The position numbers were made by a program, and so were the translations under genes. This document shows positions 9,309 to 16,748 of a DNA stretch of 64,000 bases, piece by piece; position 1 is the stretch's first letter; each line of letters begins with the position of its first letter. Source of the stretch: Lacrimispora xylanolytica (GTDB taxonomy: Bacteria; Bacillota; Clostridia; Lachnospirales; Lachnospiraceae); contig NZ_CP113524.1 in assembly GCF_026723765.1 (NCBI RefSeq), positions 4,241,501-4,305,500 on the forward strand. The letters run 5' to 3'. The notes beneath the pieces were generated by a model. That model saw only the letters and a program-made list of their open reading frames with translations. It was not told the origin of the DNA and did no database searches.

Positions 9309-10235
9309 TTATAACAAATCGTTATACTCAGACAGCTTTTTCTTAAGCTCCTCTATGTAATACTTGGCTTCCATTGACAGCTCTTTTTTCTTTTGTTTTA
9401 CATAGCCAATGGTCAGAAACCGTTCACAGTCATTGACCTTAAGTGCCTTGATACCCTGGGCTTCATAATCCTTGGAAACAAAATCAATGCCCATGCAGCA
9501 GACATCGGTATGCTTTAACATGTTGTGAATCATATAATCGCTGTTGGTATAAACAGCATTGTTACGATTCTCCATCTGCATGGCCCCTATACTGATCCGG
9601 TCGATGTGATGCTCCATGGCAAAGAAATCCTCGGTACCTTCCATAAATTTCAGTTCCTTCAGTTCATCAAATTCAATAGAATCCCTGTGATACCAGGGGT
9701 GTTGATTCCCCATGTAGATCCGTATTCCACGGTCCCCCAAGGGGTGGTATTCCAGTTTCTTGTGCCACATAATATGATGAAAGCAGGGAAGCTGGGAATG
9801 AGCCAGATAGACAATGCCTATCTCAGATAGGTGCTCTGACACATGATCAGTAATCTCCTCAACGGTCCCTTCTCTGTATCCAAACTTAATACCTTTATCC
9901 TTATGAGCCACATATAAATCTGCCACCAATCTGGTCAGGATGCTGCTTTGATAACCAGATACGCAGAAATAAGTCTCCGCCTGCTTTTTTACCAGGACCT
10001 GAATCATATTGGAGTTCTTCAAAATGGAAAGTGCGTAAGTATACAATAAATTCCCCTGCTCCGTGATTTTGATTCCTCTGCTGTTTCGTTCAAATAAAAG
10101 GACTCCCAGTTCCTTTTCCAGATTTGCAATGACCTTGCTTACATTGGGCTGGGAAGTGTATAAGTACTCTGCCGCCTTGTTTAAGCTGCCGTGGTCTGCC
10201 GTTGCCACAAAATATTCCAATTGTTTAATTTCCAA
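9309..10235 (-). CDS. LysR-family transcriptional regulator
   Basis: A 308-residue LysR regulator. The first 60 residues (LEIKQLEYFVATADHGSLNK, then AAEYLYTSQPNVSKVIANLE) are the winged helix-turn-helix. The remainder is the inducer-binding domain, which is rather divergent. Start: TTG at 10233-10235 lies seven bases after AAAGGAGA and begins exactly at the conserved LysR N-terminus; the open frame to 10280 lacks such a site. It is directly upstream of, and codirectional with, the nikA-like operon, the likely target. The structured RNA at 10292-10430 lies just upstream on the same strand with a terminator between, so read-through from it could feed this gene. Confidence 0.9.
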   Translation of the reverse strand: MEIKQLEYFVATADHGSLNKAAEYLYTSQPNVSKVIANLEKELGVLLFERNSRGIKITEQGNLLYTYALSILKNSNMIQVLVKKQAETYFCVSGYQSSILTRLVADLYVAHKDKGIKFGYREGTVEEITDHVSEHLSEIGIVYLAHSQLPCFHHIMWHKKLEYHPLGDRGIRIYMGNQHPWYHRDSIEFDELKELKFMEGTEDFFAMEHHIDRISIGAMQMENRNNAVYTNSDYMIHNMLKHTDVCCMGIDFVSKDYEAQGIKALKVNDCERFLTIGYVKQKKKELSMEAKYYIEELKKKLSEYNDLL

Positions 10236-10291
10236 CTTTATATCTCCTTTCAGGCCTTTCGCCGGATTCATCTTAAGCATAAAATAGGCGC

Positions 10292-10430
10292 AAAAAAAGC
10301 CGTCCAGTCATGCGGTAACCAGTACGGCTCTCTTGCAGGAGTCATGATCCTTCACGGGTCAAATGAAGGATGCAATCAGAGGGTTAGTCTGATTTAGAAT
10401 ATTCACACGCAGTTAGCTAAAACTAACTGT
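10292..10430 (-). ncRNA. Structured small RNA, copy A (unidentified family)
   Basis: Read leftward, this shares a long, nearly ungapped alignment with 14076-14214. Four hairpins can be drawn: stem 1 CAGTTAG/CTAACTG (10410-10429); stem 2 AATCAGA/TCTGATT closing loop CTAACCC; stem 3 ATCCTTCA/TGAAGGAT closing a TGACCC-containing loop; and a terminator AGCCGT...ACGGCT with loop TACCGCATG and seven Ts. An ACTCCT segment is single-stranded between stems 3 and 4. Stem ends differ between copies by paired changes (C-G here, T-A there), while loops are kept. A promoter lies exactly upstream. It could act in trans as a small RNA, or as a leader of the LysR gene that starts 57 bases downstream. I cannot assign it to a known RNA family. 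Confidence 0.75.
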
Positions 10431-10434
10431 ATTT

Positions 10435-10463
10435 ATATTACCATAATATGATTAAAAATGCAA
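10435..10463 (-). promoter_or_regulatory. Promoter of small RNA copy A
   Basis: Minus-strand TTGCAT (10458-10463), a 17-base spacer and TAATAT (10435-10440) place transcription start at the first base of stem 1. The second copy has the same arrangement. Confidence 0.7.
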
Positions 10464-10489
10464 GAAGTGCACACGAAAAGAATTATCAT

Positions 10490-11290
10490 TTATAGGGGTA
10501 ACATCCACTGTAACACCTTCTGGATGTATGCCTCCCAGAAGTCCCAGTCATGATTGCCGGGGCCTTCCACATAGACAGCCTTAGAGCCTCTCTCATCAAG
10601 CTGTGCTTTCATGGCGGTATTCATATCGTACACAAAGTCCTCGGTGCCGCAGGCAAAGTAAAGCTCCGGCAGATTCCCGGCCTTCTCACAGCGGTCATAA
10701 AGGGTAATCAGATCTGCATCGCTTCCCAACACATCCGTTGGATTCTTAAAAATTAAGTCCCAGCGGAAGGGGGATCCGCCTTCCCCGTCTTTTGTTCTTT
10801 CATAAGTCATCTCGATATCAAGGGCACCGGATAAGCTGGCTGCCTTTGCATACTGCTCTGGCTTTGAAAGTCCCAGATACCAGGCGCCATAGCCGCCCAT
10901 GGAAAGACCTGCCACAAAGGTATCTTCTCTTCTCTTTGAGATTGGAAAAATACTTTTTACAAAAGCAGGAAGCTCTTCCGTAAAAAAGGTAAAATAATTA
11001 TTTCCCAGATACATGTCCTGATAAAAGCTGTTATCCGCAGAAGCCATTACCACTGCCACACAATGCTTTTGTGCATACCGTTCAATATTGGAAAACCTCA
11101 TCCAGGAGCTGTAATCTCCATAGGCACCATGAAGAAGGTAAAGAACAGGAAGCCCTGTATCATATGGGTACGACTTTTTTGTTTCTTCACTGGTGATCTG
11201 CTCGTTTCCTTCCGGAGTTGGGATAATTACATTTACATCGACTGTGCGCTTTAGGGAAAAGCTATAGTAATGACAATTCATGCTGGCCAT
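10490..11290 (-). CDS. Alpha/beta-hydrolase esterase, tributyrin esterase (EstA)/esterase D family
   Basis: A 266-residue serine hydrolase. Family features are the LPVLYLLHGAYGDYSSW oxyanion region, the nucleophile elbow GLSMGGYGAW, an acid in CGTEDFVYD and the final histidine in GPGNHDWDFW. There is no signal peptide, so it is cytoplasmic. The family cleaves short acyl esters, including acetyl groups from sugars. ATG 11288-11290 follows GGAGG at nine bases. It is divergent from the GH31 gene across a 261-base gap that carries a 17-bp inverted repeat, so the two may be co-controlled and act on the same acylated glycoside (inference). Confidence 0.85.
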   Translation of the reverse strand: MASMNCHYYSFSLKRTVDVNVIIPTPEGNEQITSEETKKSYPYDTGLPVLYLLHGAYGDYSSWMRFSNIERYAQKHCVAVVMASADNSFYQDMYLGNNYFTFFTEELPAFVKSIFPISKRREDTFVAGLSMGGYGAWYLGLSKPEQYAKAASLSGALDIEMTYERTKDGEGGSPFRWDLIFKNPTDVLGSDADLITLYDRCEKAGNLPELYFACGTEDFVYDMNTAMKAQLDERGSKAVYVEGPGNHDWDFWEAYIQKVLQWMLPL

Positions 11291-11343
11291 GAGCTGGTCC
11301 TCCTTACTGTTTTTTCTTATTATATGCTTAAAGATCAGGGAAA

Positions 11344-11480
11344 GCTAGACGGAAATTGCACTGTTATTCTCAGTATAAAACGTATTTTGCTCATTTTACA
11401 TTGGGAATGCCTTATATTTCGTCAGAAAAAAGCGCAAGATATGTATAGTTTTACCCGTCAAACTGCAATTTCCGTCTAGC
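11344..11480. repeat. Perfect 17-bp inverted repeat in the divergent esterase/GH31 promoter region
   Basis: GCTAGACGGAAATTGCA at 11344-11360 recurs as its exact reverse complement at 11464-11480, with 103 bases between. The similarity stops sharply at 17 bp on both sides. The interval is A/T-rich and non-coding and must contain both divergent promoters. The spacing suggests paired regulator sites that could be bridged by a DNA loop, but a small mobile-element remnant is not excluded. Confidence 0.8.
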
Positions 11481-11551
11481 ATTTGCATGACGTTTTCTTT
11501 ATGATGATAGCAGAAACTTATGATACATTTACAAAAAGGAGCAGATACCAT

Positions 11552-14053
11552 ATGAAGCTTTGTACCGCTGTAAAAGAAGTGATTTCCTCTGATTCTTATT
11601 TCCGGATCCTTACCAATTCCATTGAGATCCGCCTCATGTTCTTTACCGATTCCATTATCCGCATCCGGGCAGGCTTTGACGGGGATTTTGCAGAAGAATC
11701 CTACAGCCTCATTACCACTGCATGGGAAGACCGTATGGATAAATTCCTTGGCAGTATGAGAAAGCGGATTACGCCTGCCCCAGCCAGTATGTCTGACCAA
11801 GGAGACTCCGTAATCCTACAGGGAGCACTTTTAAAGGTGGTCGTTGAAAAAGACCCGTTTCGTATCTGCATCTATGACAAGGAAGGAACCTGCATTCACT
11901 CCGATATCGTGGACCTTGGCTATATGGAGGACAGCAACCACAGACGAATCCATACCAGCGAAATTTCACCAAAAGACTGCTTTTACGGCTTTGGAGAAAA
12001 GAGCGGGGAATGGAACAAGGCCCAGAAGTTCCTTTCCATGAGTCCAAAGGATGCCATGGGGTATAACCCGAAGGAAACAGACTCTTTATATAAGCATATC
12101 CCATTTTACATTAAACTGAATAAGGATACCAAAAAGGCAGTGGGCTATTTCTATCACAACACCTACGAATGCGATTTTGATATGGGCCGGGAAAAGAGCA
12201 ATTACTGGAAGCCTCACAGCCGCTACCGTGCCGACGGCGGTGACATCGACTTATTCCTCATTGCAGGGCCAAAGGTAAGGAGTGTGGTGGAACGGTACAC
12301 GGATTTGACGGGAAAGTCAGCCCTTCTTCCCCGCTACGCCCTTGGCTATCTTGGTTCCTCCATGTATTACCCGGAGCTTCCCAAGGACTGTGACGACGCA
12401 ATCCTGGAATTTATTGATACCACAAGGGAAGAAGACATTCCGGCAGACGGCTTTCAGCTCTCCTCCGGCTACACCTCCATTGAGACAAAGGATGGCATCA
12501 AGCGCTGCGTCTTTACCTGGAATAAGGACCGTTTTAAAGATCCAAAGAACTTCTTTAGGGAAATGAAAAAACGGGGCATTACCGTATCTCCTAACGTAAA
12601 GCCAGGCATCCTGTTATCCCATCCAGATTTAGAAACCATGAAGGCAGAGGATATCTTTGTAAAAGACAGTGAAAAGGACGAGCCGGGAGTGGGGACCTGG
12701 TGGGGCGGCAAGGGCGTGTTTGCCGATTTCACGAAGGAAAAGACAAGAACCGTCTGGAAGAAGCTGTTAAAAGAAAATGTTCTGGAGATGGGCACTAATT
12801 CCATCTGGAATGATAACTGCGAATACGACAGTATGGTGGACAAGGACAGCCGCTGCGACTTTGAAGGAAAGGGCGGCACCATCGGACAGTTAAAATCTGT
12901 GATGTCCAACTTAATGTGCCACATCACCGACGAGGCCATTCATGAGACCTTTGACAATACAAGACCATTTATCGTATGCCGTTCCGGTCACAGTGGAATC
13001 CAGCGCTATGCCCAGACCTGGGCAGGAGATAATTTGACCTGCTGGGATTCGTTAAAATATAACATTGCAACCATTTTAGGAATGAGCTTAAGCGGAGTTG
13101 CCAATCAAGGCTGTGATATCGGCGGCTTTTACGGCACATCACCAGAAGCTGAATTAATGGTCCGCTGGGTGCAAAACGGAATCTTCCAGCCTCGTTTCTC
13201 TGTTCATTCCGTGAATACAGACAACACGGTAACAGAGCCCTGGATGTACGGAGACTATACCAAATATATCCGTAACGCCATGAAATTCCGCTACCGCATG
13301 ATTCCATATTTCTATTCACTCATGGAGCGGGCCCATGAAACTGGTCTTCCTATTATGGAACCCATGTGCAGTGCGTTTCAAAACGACCCGAAATGCTACG
13401 AGGAAGGCATTGATTTTATGACCGGCGATTCTCTTCTGGTTGCCAACGTCGTAGAAAAAGGAGCCCAGTTCCGGGAAGTATATCTGCCTGAGGGAGAAGT
13501 CTTCTATGATTTTTACACAAGAGAACGGTATGAAGGCGGACAGACCATTAAGATTCCTGTTACCATCGAGAGCATTCCTCTCTTTGTCCGGGGCGGAGCC
13601 ATTATTCCCATGGCCTTAAACCAGATAAATAACGTAACTACAGAAACCATTACCGGCCTTCATCTCCTGATTGCAGCAGATAAGGACAATTGCTTCACTT
13701 TATATGAGGATGACGGCTGTTCCATGGATTATGAAAAGGGAGCATATTTAAAAACTCATATTGATATGAAGGCTGGAGAGCAGACAGTTCTTAAATTTAA
13801 GCAGGAAGGAAATTTTGAGACCACAGTGGAGACCCTGCATCTGGATGTGATTCAGAGAGAAAAAGCACCTTTCTTTGTAACCCTTGACGGAGAACTTATG
13901 CCCCATTTCCTTCACAGGAAAAAATTTGAGCAGGCAGAATCCGGTTGGTATTACAGCCAGACATTAAAATCGGTTCAGATAAAATATCCAAATCCGAAAA
14001 AAGATTCCAAACTGTTAATCTCCTTTGAACAGTTTGATATGATCGGAATGTAA
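11552..14053 (+). CDS. Glycoside hydrolase family 31 (alpha-glucosidase/alpha-xylosidase-like)
   Basis: An 833-residue GH31 enzyme without signal peptide, so cytoplasmic. The catalytic barrel has the nucleophile region GTNSIWNDNCEYDS and the acid/base region RSGHSGIQRY...WAGDNLTCW, then GCDIGGF and a C-terminal beta domain (LFVRGGAIIPM; LYEDDG). Family members hydrolyse alpha-linked glucosides, xylosides or related sugars; the exact specificity cannot be read from sequence. The frame opens at 11483, but ATG 11552 has AAGGAGC nine bases upstream and starts the normal N-terminal domain. It is followed by a terminator shared with small RNA copy B, then by an AraC regulator that may control it. 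Confidence 0.9.
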   Translation: MKLCTAVKEVISSDSYFRILTNSIEIRLMFFTDSIIRIRAGFDGDFAEESYSLITTAWEDRMDKFLGSMRKRITPAPASMSDQGDSVILQGALLKVVVEKDPFRICIYDKEGTCIHSDIVDLGYMEDSNHRRIHTSEISPKDCFYGFGEKSGEWNKAQKFLSMSPKDAMGYNPKETDSLYKHIPFYIKLNKDTKKAVGYFYHNTYECDFDMGREKSNYWKPHSRYRADGGDIDLFLIAGPKVRSVVERYTDLTGKSALLPRYALGYLGSSMYYPELPKDCDDAILEFIDTTREEDIPADGFQLSSGYTSIETKDGIKRCVFTWNKDRFKDPKNFFREMKKRGITVSPNVKPGILLSHPDLETMKAEDIFVKDSEKDEPGVGTWWGGKGVFADFTKEKTRTVWKKLLKENVLEMGTNSIWNDNCEYDSMVDKDSRCDFEGKGGTIGQLKSVMSNLMCHITDEAIHETFDNTRPFIVCRSGHSGIQRYAQTWAGDNLTCWDSLKYNIATILGMSLSGVANQGCDIGGFYGTSPEAELMVRWVQNGIFQPRFSVHSVNTDNTVTEPWMYGDYTKYIRNAMKFRYRMIPYFYSLMERAHETGLPIMEPMCSAFQNDPKCYEEGIDFMTGDSLLVANVVEKGAQFREVYLPEGEVFYDFYTRERYEGGQTIKIPVTIESIPLFVRGGAIIPMALNQINNVTTETITGLHLLIAADKDNCFTLYEDDGCSMDYEKGAYLKTHIDMKAGEQTVLKFKQEGNFETTVETLHLDVIQREKAPFFVTLDGELMPHFLHRKKFEQAESGWYYSQTLKSVQIKYPNPKKDSKLLISFEQFDMIGM

Positions 14054-14075
14054 CAATCAAACAATTTTTAATATC

Positions 14076-14214
14076 AAAAAGGCCGTCCTTGTCATGCGGT
14101 AACAAGGAGGGCCTTTTCGTAGGAGTCATGATCCTTCATGGGTCAATGAAGGAGAATCTCAGAGGGTTAGTCTGATGTATAGAATATTCACACGTAGTTA
14201 GTGTCGGCTAACTA
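14076..14214 (-). ncRNA. Structured small RNA, copy B (unidentified family)
   Basis: Second copy of the RNA at 10292-10430. Stem 1 is TAGTTAG/CTAACTA (14195-14214). Stem 2 closes the same CTAACCC loop. Stem 3 is TCCTTCAT/ATGAAGGA with loop TGACCC. The terminator stem AGGCC-TCCTTGT/ACAAGGA-GGCCT keeps the TACCGCATG loop although its arms differ almost completely from copy A. No gene lies downstream on this strand: the RNA runs into the 3' end of the convergent GH31 gene, so this copy must act alone. Its terminator hairpin is also followed by TTTT on the plus strand and can end the GH31 transcript. Confidence 0.78.
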
Positions 14215-14219
14215 ACCTT

Positions 14220-14248
14220 ATGTTAGCATAGGGACAAGAAAAAATCAA
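14220..14248 (-). promoter_or_regulatory. Promoter of small RNA copy B
   Basis: Minus-strand TTGATT (14243-14248), a 17-base spacer and TAACAT (14220-14225), with start expected near 14213 at stem 1. It is divergent from the araC-type promoter. Confidence 0.65.
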
Positions 14249-14254
14249 GAGGGT

Positions 14255-14277
14255 TTATTGATATCATTTATCAATAA
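14255..14277. promoter_or_regulatory. 23-bp palindrome between divergent promoters (candidate operator)
   Basis: TTATTGATA and its exact complement TATCAATAA flank TCATT. It lies seven bases behind the -35 of small RNA copy B and 17 bases before the -35 of the araC-type gene, so a bound protein could affect both. Confidence 0.5.
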
Positions 14278-14293
14278 CTCTTTTTTTGTCTCA

Positions 14294-14322
14294 TTGCCAA
14301 CGGGTCAAGAAACAGATATAAT
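14294..14322 (+). promoter_or_regulatory. Promoter of the AraC-type regulator
   Basis: TTGCCA (14294-14299), 17 bases, then a perfect TATAAT (14317-14322); the TTG start codon at 14360 follows a strong AAAGGAGGAG. Confidence 0.75.
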
Positions 14323-14359
14323 GTCCCTATCGTTAGAATTTGAAAGGAGGAGAGAAACG

Positions 14360-15241
14360 TTGATCGATTCTGCAGGCTTTTTAATGGCTGGCGGGAAATC
14401 CATAGCCAGCGAACGCATCCAGGGTGTGGATGACAACATGGAACGATCTCATTATCATGAGTATTTCGAGCTTTACTATCTGGAATACGGAAACCGTTAC
14501 CACATGGTTAATGAACATATCTATTCCATTCAATCCGGGGAATTGATCCTGTTTCCTCCCTATGTGATGCATCACTCCTACGGAGACAGCGGCGTGGCTT
14601 TTAAACGTCTTTTGGTCTATTTCACCCCGGATATGATTCTGGTTCCTGAGATCAAAAAGGCTTTAGGCACCTCTTCTGGCGTTTACCGTCTGGATAAGAA
14701 GGACAGCCTTCTCATTCATCAGCTGTTAAAAGAGATTCTTAAGGAGCAGGATGAAGGAGATGGCTATGGAACAGAAGCCATGCAAATGCTTTTAAATCAG
14801 CTTTTAATTAAGCTGGCAAGGCGGTCCGGAGAGTCCATTAAGCCGGAACAGTCCGGACGCATCAGTGAAATCCTTCATTACCTTCACTTAAATTACAGTG
14901 AGAACATTACTCTTAATGACCTGGCTGCCAGGTTTTATATCAGTCCCTATTATCTGTGCCGGGAATTTAAACGCTATACCAACAGCACCATCATTCATTA
15001 CATAAATAACCTTCGCATCATTCAGGCGCAGAGAATGTTTCTGGAGACGGACAAGACCATCACCGACATCAGCCGGGAGGTTGGTTTTTCAAACGTCACT
15101 CATTTTAACCGGGTCTTTAAAAGCCTCCTTGGTATGTCACCGTCTCAGAACCGGAAGCAGTTAAGACCTAGCCTTCCTCCAGAACAATATTCTGAATCCA
15201 AACGCCCTTCTTCACCAGAACAAAACCAATCGCACATTTGA
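14360..15241 (+). CDS. AraC-family transcriptional regulator
   Basis: A 293-residue regulator with an N-terminal cupin sugar-sensing half (RSHYHEYFELYYLEYGNRYH; SGELILFPPYVMHHSY) and two C-terminal helix-turn-helix units (ITLNDLAARFYISPYYLCREF and KTITDISREVGFSNVTHFNR). Start chosen as TTG 14360, twelve bases after AAAGGAGG; the longer frame from 14258 would begin inside the promoter. Likely target is the neighbouring GH31 and perhaps the divergent esterase (inference). Its last 74 bases overlap the 3' end of the convergent MATE gene, so the two mRNAs are complementary there. Confidence 0.9.
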   Translation: MIDSAGFLMAGGKSIASERIQGVDDNMERSHYHEYFELYYLEYGNRYHMVNEHIYSIQSGELILFPPYVMHHSYGDSGVAFKRLLVYFTPDMILVPEIKKALGTSSGVYRLDKKDSLLIHQLLKEILKEQDEGDGYGTEAMQMLLNQLLIKLARRSGESIKPEQSGRISEILHYLHLNYSENITLNDLAARFYISPYYLCREFKRYTNSTIIHYINNLRIIQAQRMFLETDKTITDISREVGFSNVTHFNRVFKSLLGMSPSQNRKQLRPSLPPEQYSESKRPSSPEQNQSHI

Positions 15242-16553
15242 CCAGATCCACCATCTGGCACATGAAATACAGCTGGACGATTGGAATATCCGTAAACCGG
15301 CTTAAAGTATAAGCAACCGGAATACTGGCTACCCAGATAAACACGCTGTCAAAGAAAAAGGTAACAATGGTCTTTCCTCCGGAACGAAGGGTAAAATAAG
15401 AAACATTCATAAATGCATTAATGGGCATGCAAAATGCCAGGATACGGATAAACTGTACAGCTAATTTTTTCACCTCATCCGAGGTGTTATATACCATGGG
15501 GAATAACGGTGCCAGGACCATTAAAATCATTCCGATGATAAGTCCCGAGCAAACAGAAAATGCAATCAGCTTTGTATCCGTATCTCTTGCCTCCTCATGC
15601 TTTCCAGCTCCCAGAAGCTGACCTACAATAATAGAAACCGCGCTTCCCATAGCCAGATAAACCACGTTGAACACATTACCAATGGTACCGGATATATTAA
15701 GACCTGCCACTGCCACTAAGCCTCTGATGGAATAGCACTGCATCAGTCCTGCCATACCGGCAGCCCAAAGCGCTTCATTTACCATGAGAGGAGTGCCCTT
15801 AATGAGAATCTTCTTTACCAGGCTTCCTGGAATGTAAAGGCTTTTATAAGCTCCTACAATAAATGGATTTCTTTTTTTATGGCTGTGAGTCCAGGAAACA
15901 ATGATTCCAGCCTCAATAAATCTTGCTACCGCAGTGGCTGTACCAGCACCCATGACTCCAAGCTCCGGGGCACCGAATCTGCCAAAGATCAAAATAAAGT
16001 TCAAGGTCACATTGACAAGTACGGCTACAATACCAGCCTTCATGGGAACAACAGTTTGACCGCACTCTCTAAGGGTACTGGTATACGCCTGTTCAATTCC
16101 AAATGGGACCATGCCGATTAACATAATCAGCATATACTGTCTTCCATAGCCAAGAACCATCTCACGTTCTGCTTCATTTCCCTCGCCCTCAAGATACAGG
16201 GCAATGAGATCTTTTCCGAAAAAAAAGAAGAGAGCCGCAGCAAACGCCGTAAGAATGAGACAGCAGATAATCTTAAACCGGAACGCATGCCTCACTCCGT
16301 CATGCTTTTGGCTGCCATAAAACTGGGCACCAAAAATCCCGGCACCTGATATGATTCCAAAAATAGTGATGTTAAATACGAACATCAGCTGGTTAACAAT
16401 GGCAACTCCGGTCATCTGTTCCGTTCCCACCATACCAACCATAATATTATTTAAAAGGCTGACAAAATTCGTAATACCGTTCTGTATCATAATGGGGATG
16501 GCAATGGACAGCACCATCTGATAAAATCTTTTATTTCCAATAAATTTGCTCAT
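15168..16553 (-). CDS. MATE-family multidrug/cation antiporter
   Basis: A 461-residue integral membrane exporter with about twelve hydrophobic helices in two homologous halves; family stretches include PIMIQNGITNFVSLLNNIMVG, GIFGAQFYG and SIIVGQLLGAGKHEEA. MATE proteins extrude drugs or metabolites using H+ or Na+ gradients. The start has no strong ribosome site. The 3' end overlaps the AraC gene by 74 bases on the opposite strand. Substrate unknown. Confidence 0.9.
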   Translation of the reverse strand: MSKFIGNKRFYQMVLSIAIPIMIQNGITNFVSLLNNIMVGMVGTEQMTGVAIVNQLMFVFNITIFGIISGAGIFGAQFYGSQKHDGVRHAFRFKIICCLILTAFAAALFFFFGKDLIALYLEGEGNEAEREMVLGYGRQYMLIMLIGMVPFGIEQAYTSTLRECGQTVVPMKAGIVAVLVNVTLNFILIFGRFGAPELGVMGAGTATAVARFIEAGIIVSWTHSHKKRNPFIVGAYKSLYIPGSLVKKILIKGTPLMVNEALWAAGMAGLMQCYSIRGLVAVAGLNISGTIGNVFNVVYLAMGSAVSIIVGQLLGAGKHEEARDTDTKLIAFSVCSGLIIGMILMVLAPLFPMVYNTSDEVKKLAVQFIRILAFCMPINAFMNVSYFTLRSGGKTIVTFFFDSVFIWVASIPVAYTLSRFTDIPIVQLYFMCQMVDLVKCAIGFVLVKKGVWIQNIVLEEG

Positions 16554-16690
16554 AGTATGTTCCAGTAAAAGGAGCCCCTTTTTCTGTTATTCCTCCCTGC
16601 TTTCACCTGCATTTACATTGTTTCCTTCTATTAGTCTTATGTATTATAATCAATAAGAAGGCGATGCGCAAGCAGAACCATAAGTCGTGG

Positions 16691-16735
16691 AAAAAAGGCC
16701 GCCATTCCTGAAATTATGAATGATGGCCTTTTTAT
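16691..16735 (-). terminator. Terminator of the GH31/CUT1 transporter operon
   Basis: An AAGGCC...GGCCTT hairpin with inner CATTC/GAATG pairing, followed on the minus strand by TTTTTT. It lies just past the GH31 stop at 16749. Confidence 0.75.
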
Positions 16736-16748
16736 TTTCCTGTTCATT

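Noticed and set aside
11344-11480. Miniature transposable element
   Set aside because: The inverted repeats lack flanking target duplications I can see, and the interval must contain both divergent promoters; kept as a regulatory repeat instead.
12469-12939. 156-codon minus-strand frame inside the GH31 gene
   Set aside because: Fully antisense to the conserved catalytic barrel; no recognisable protein.
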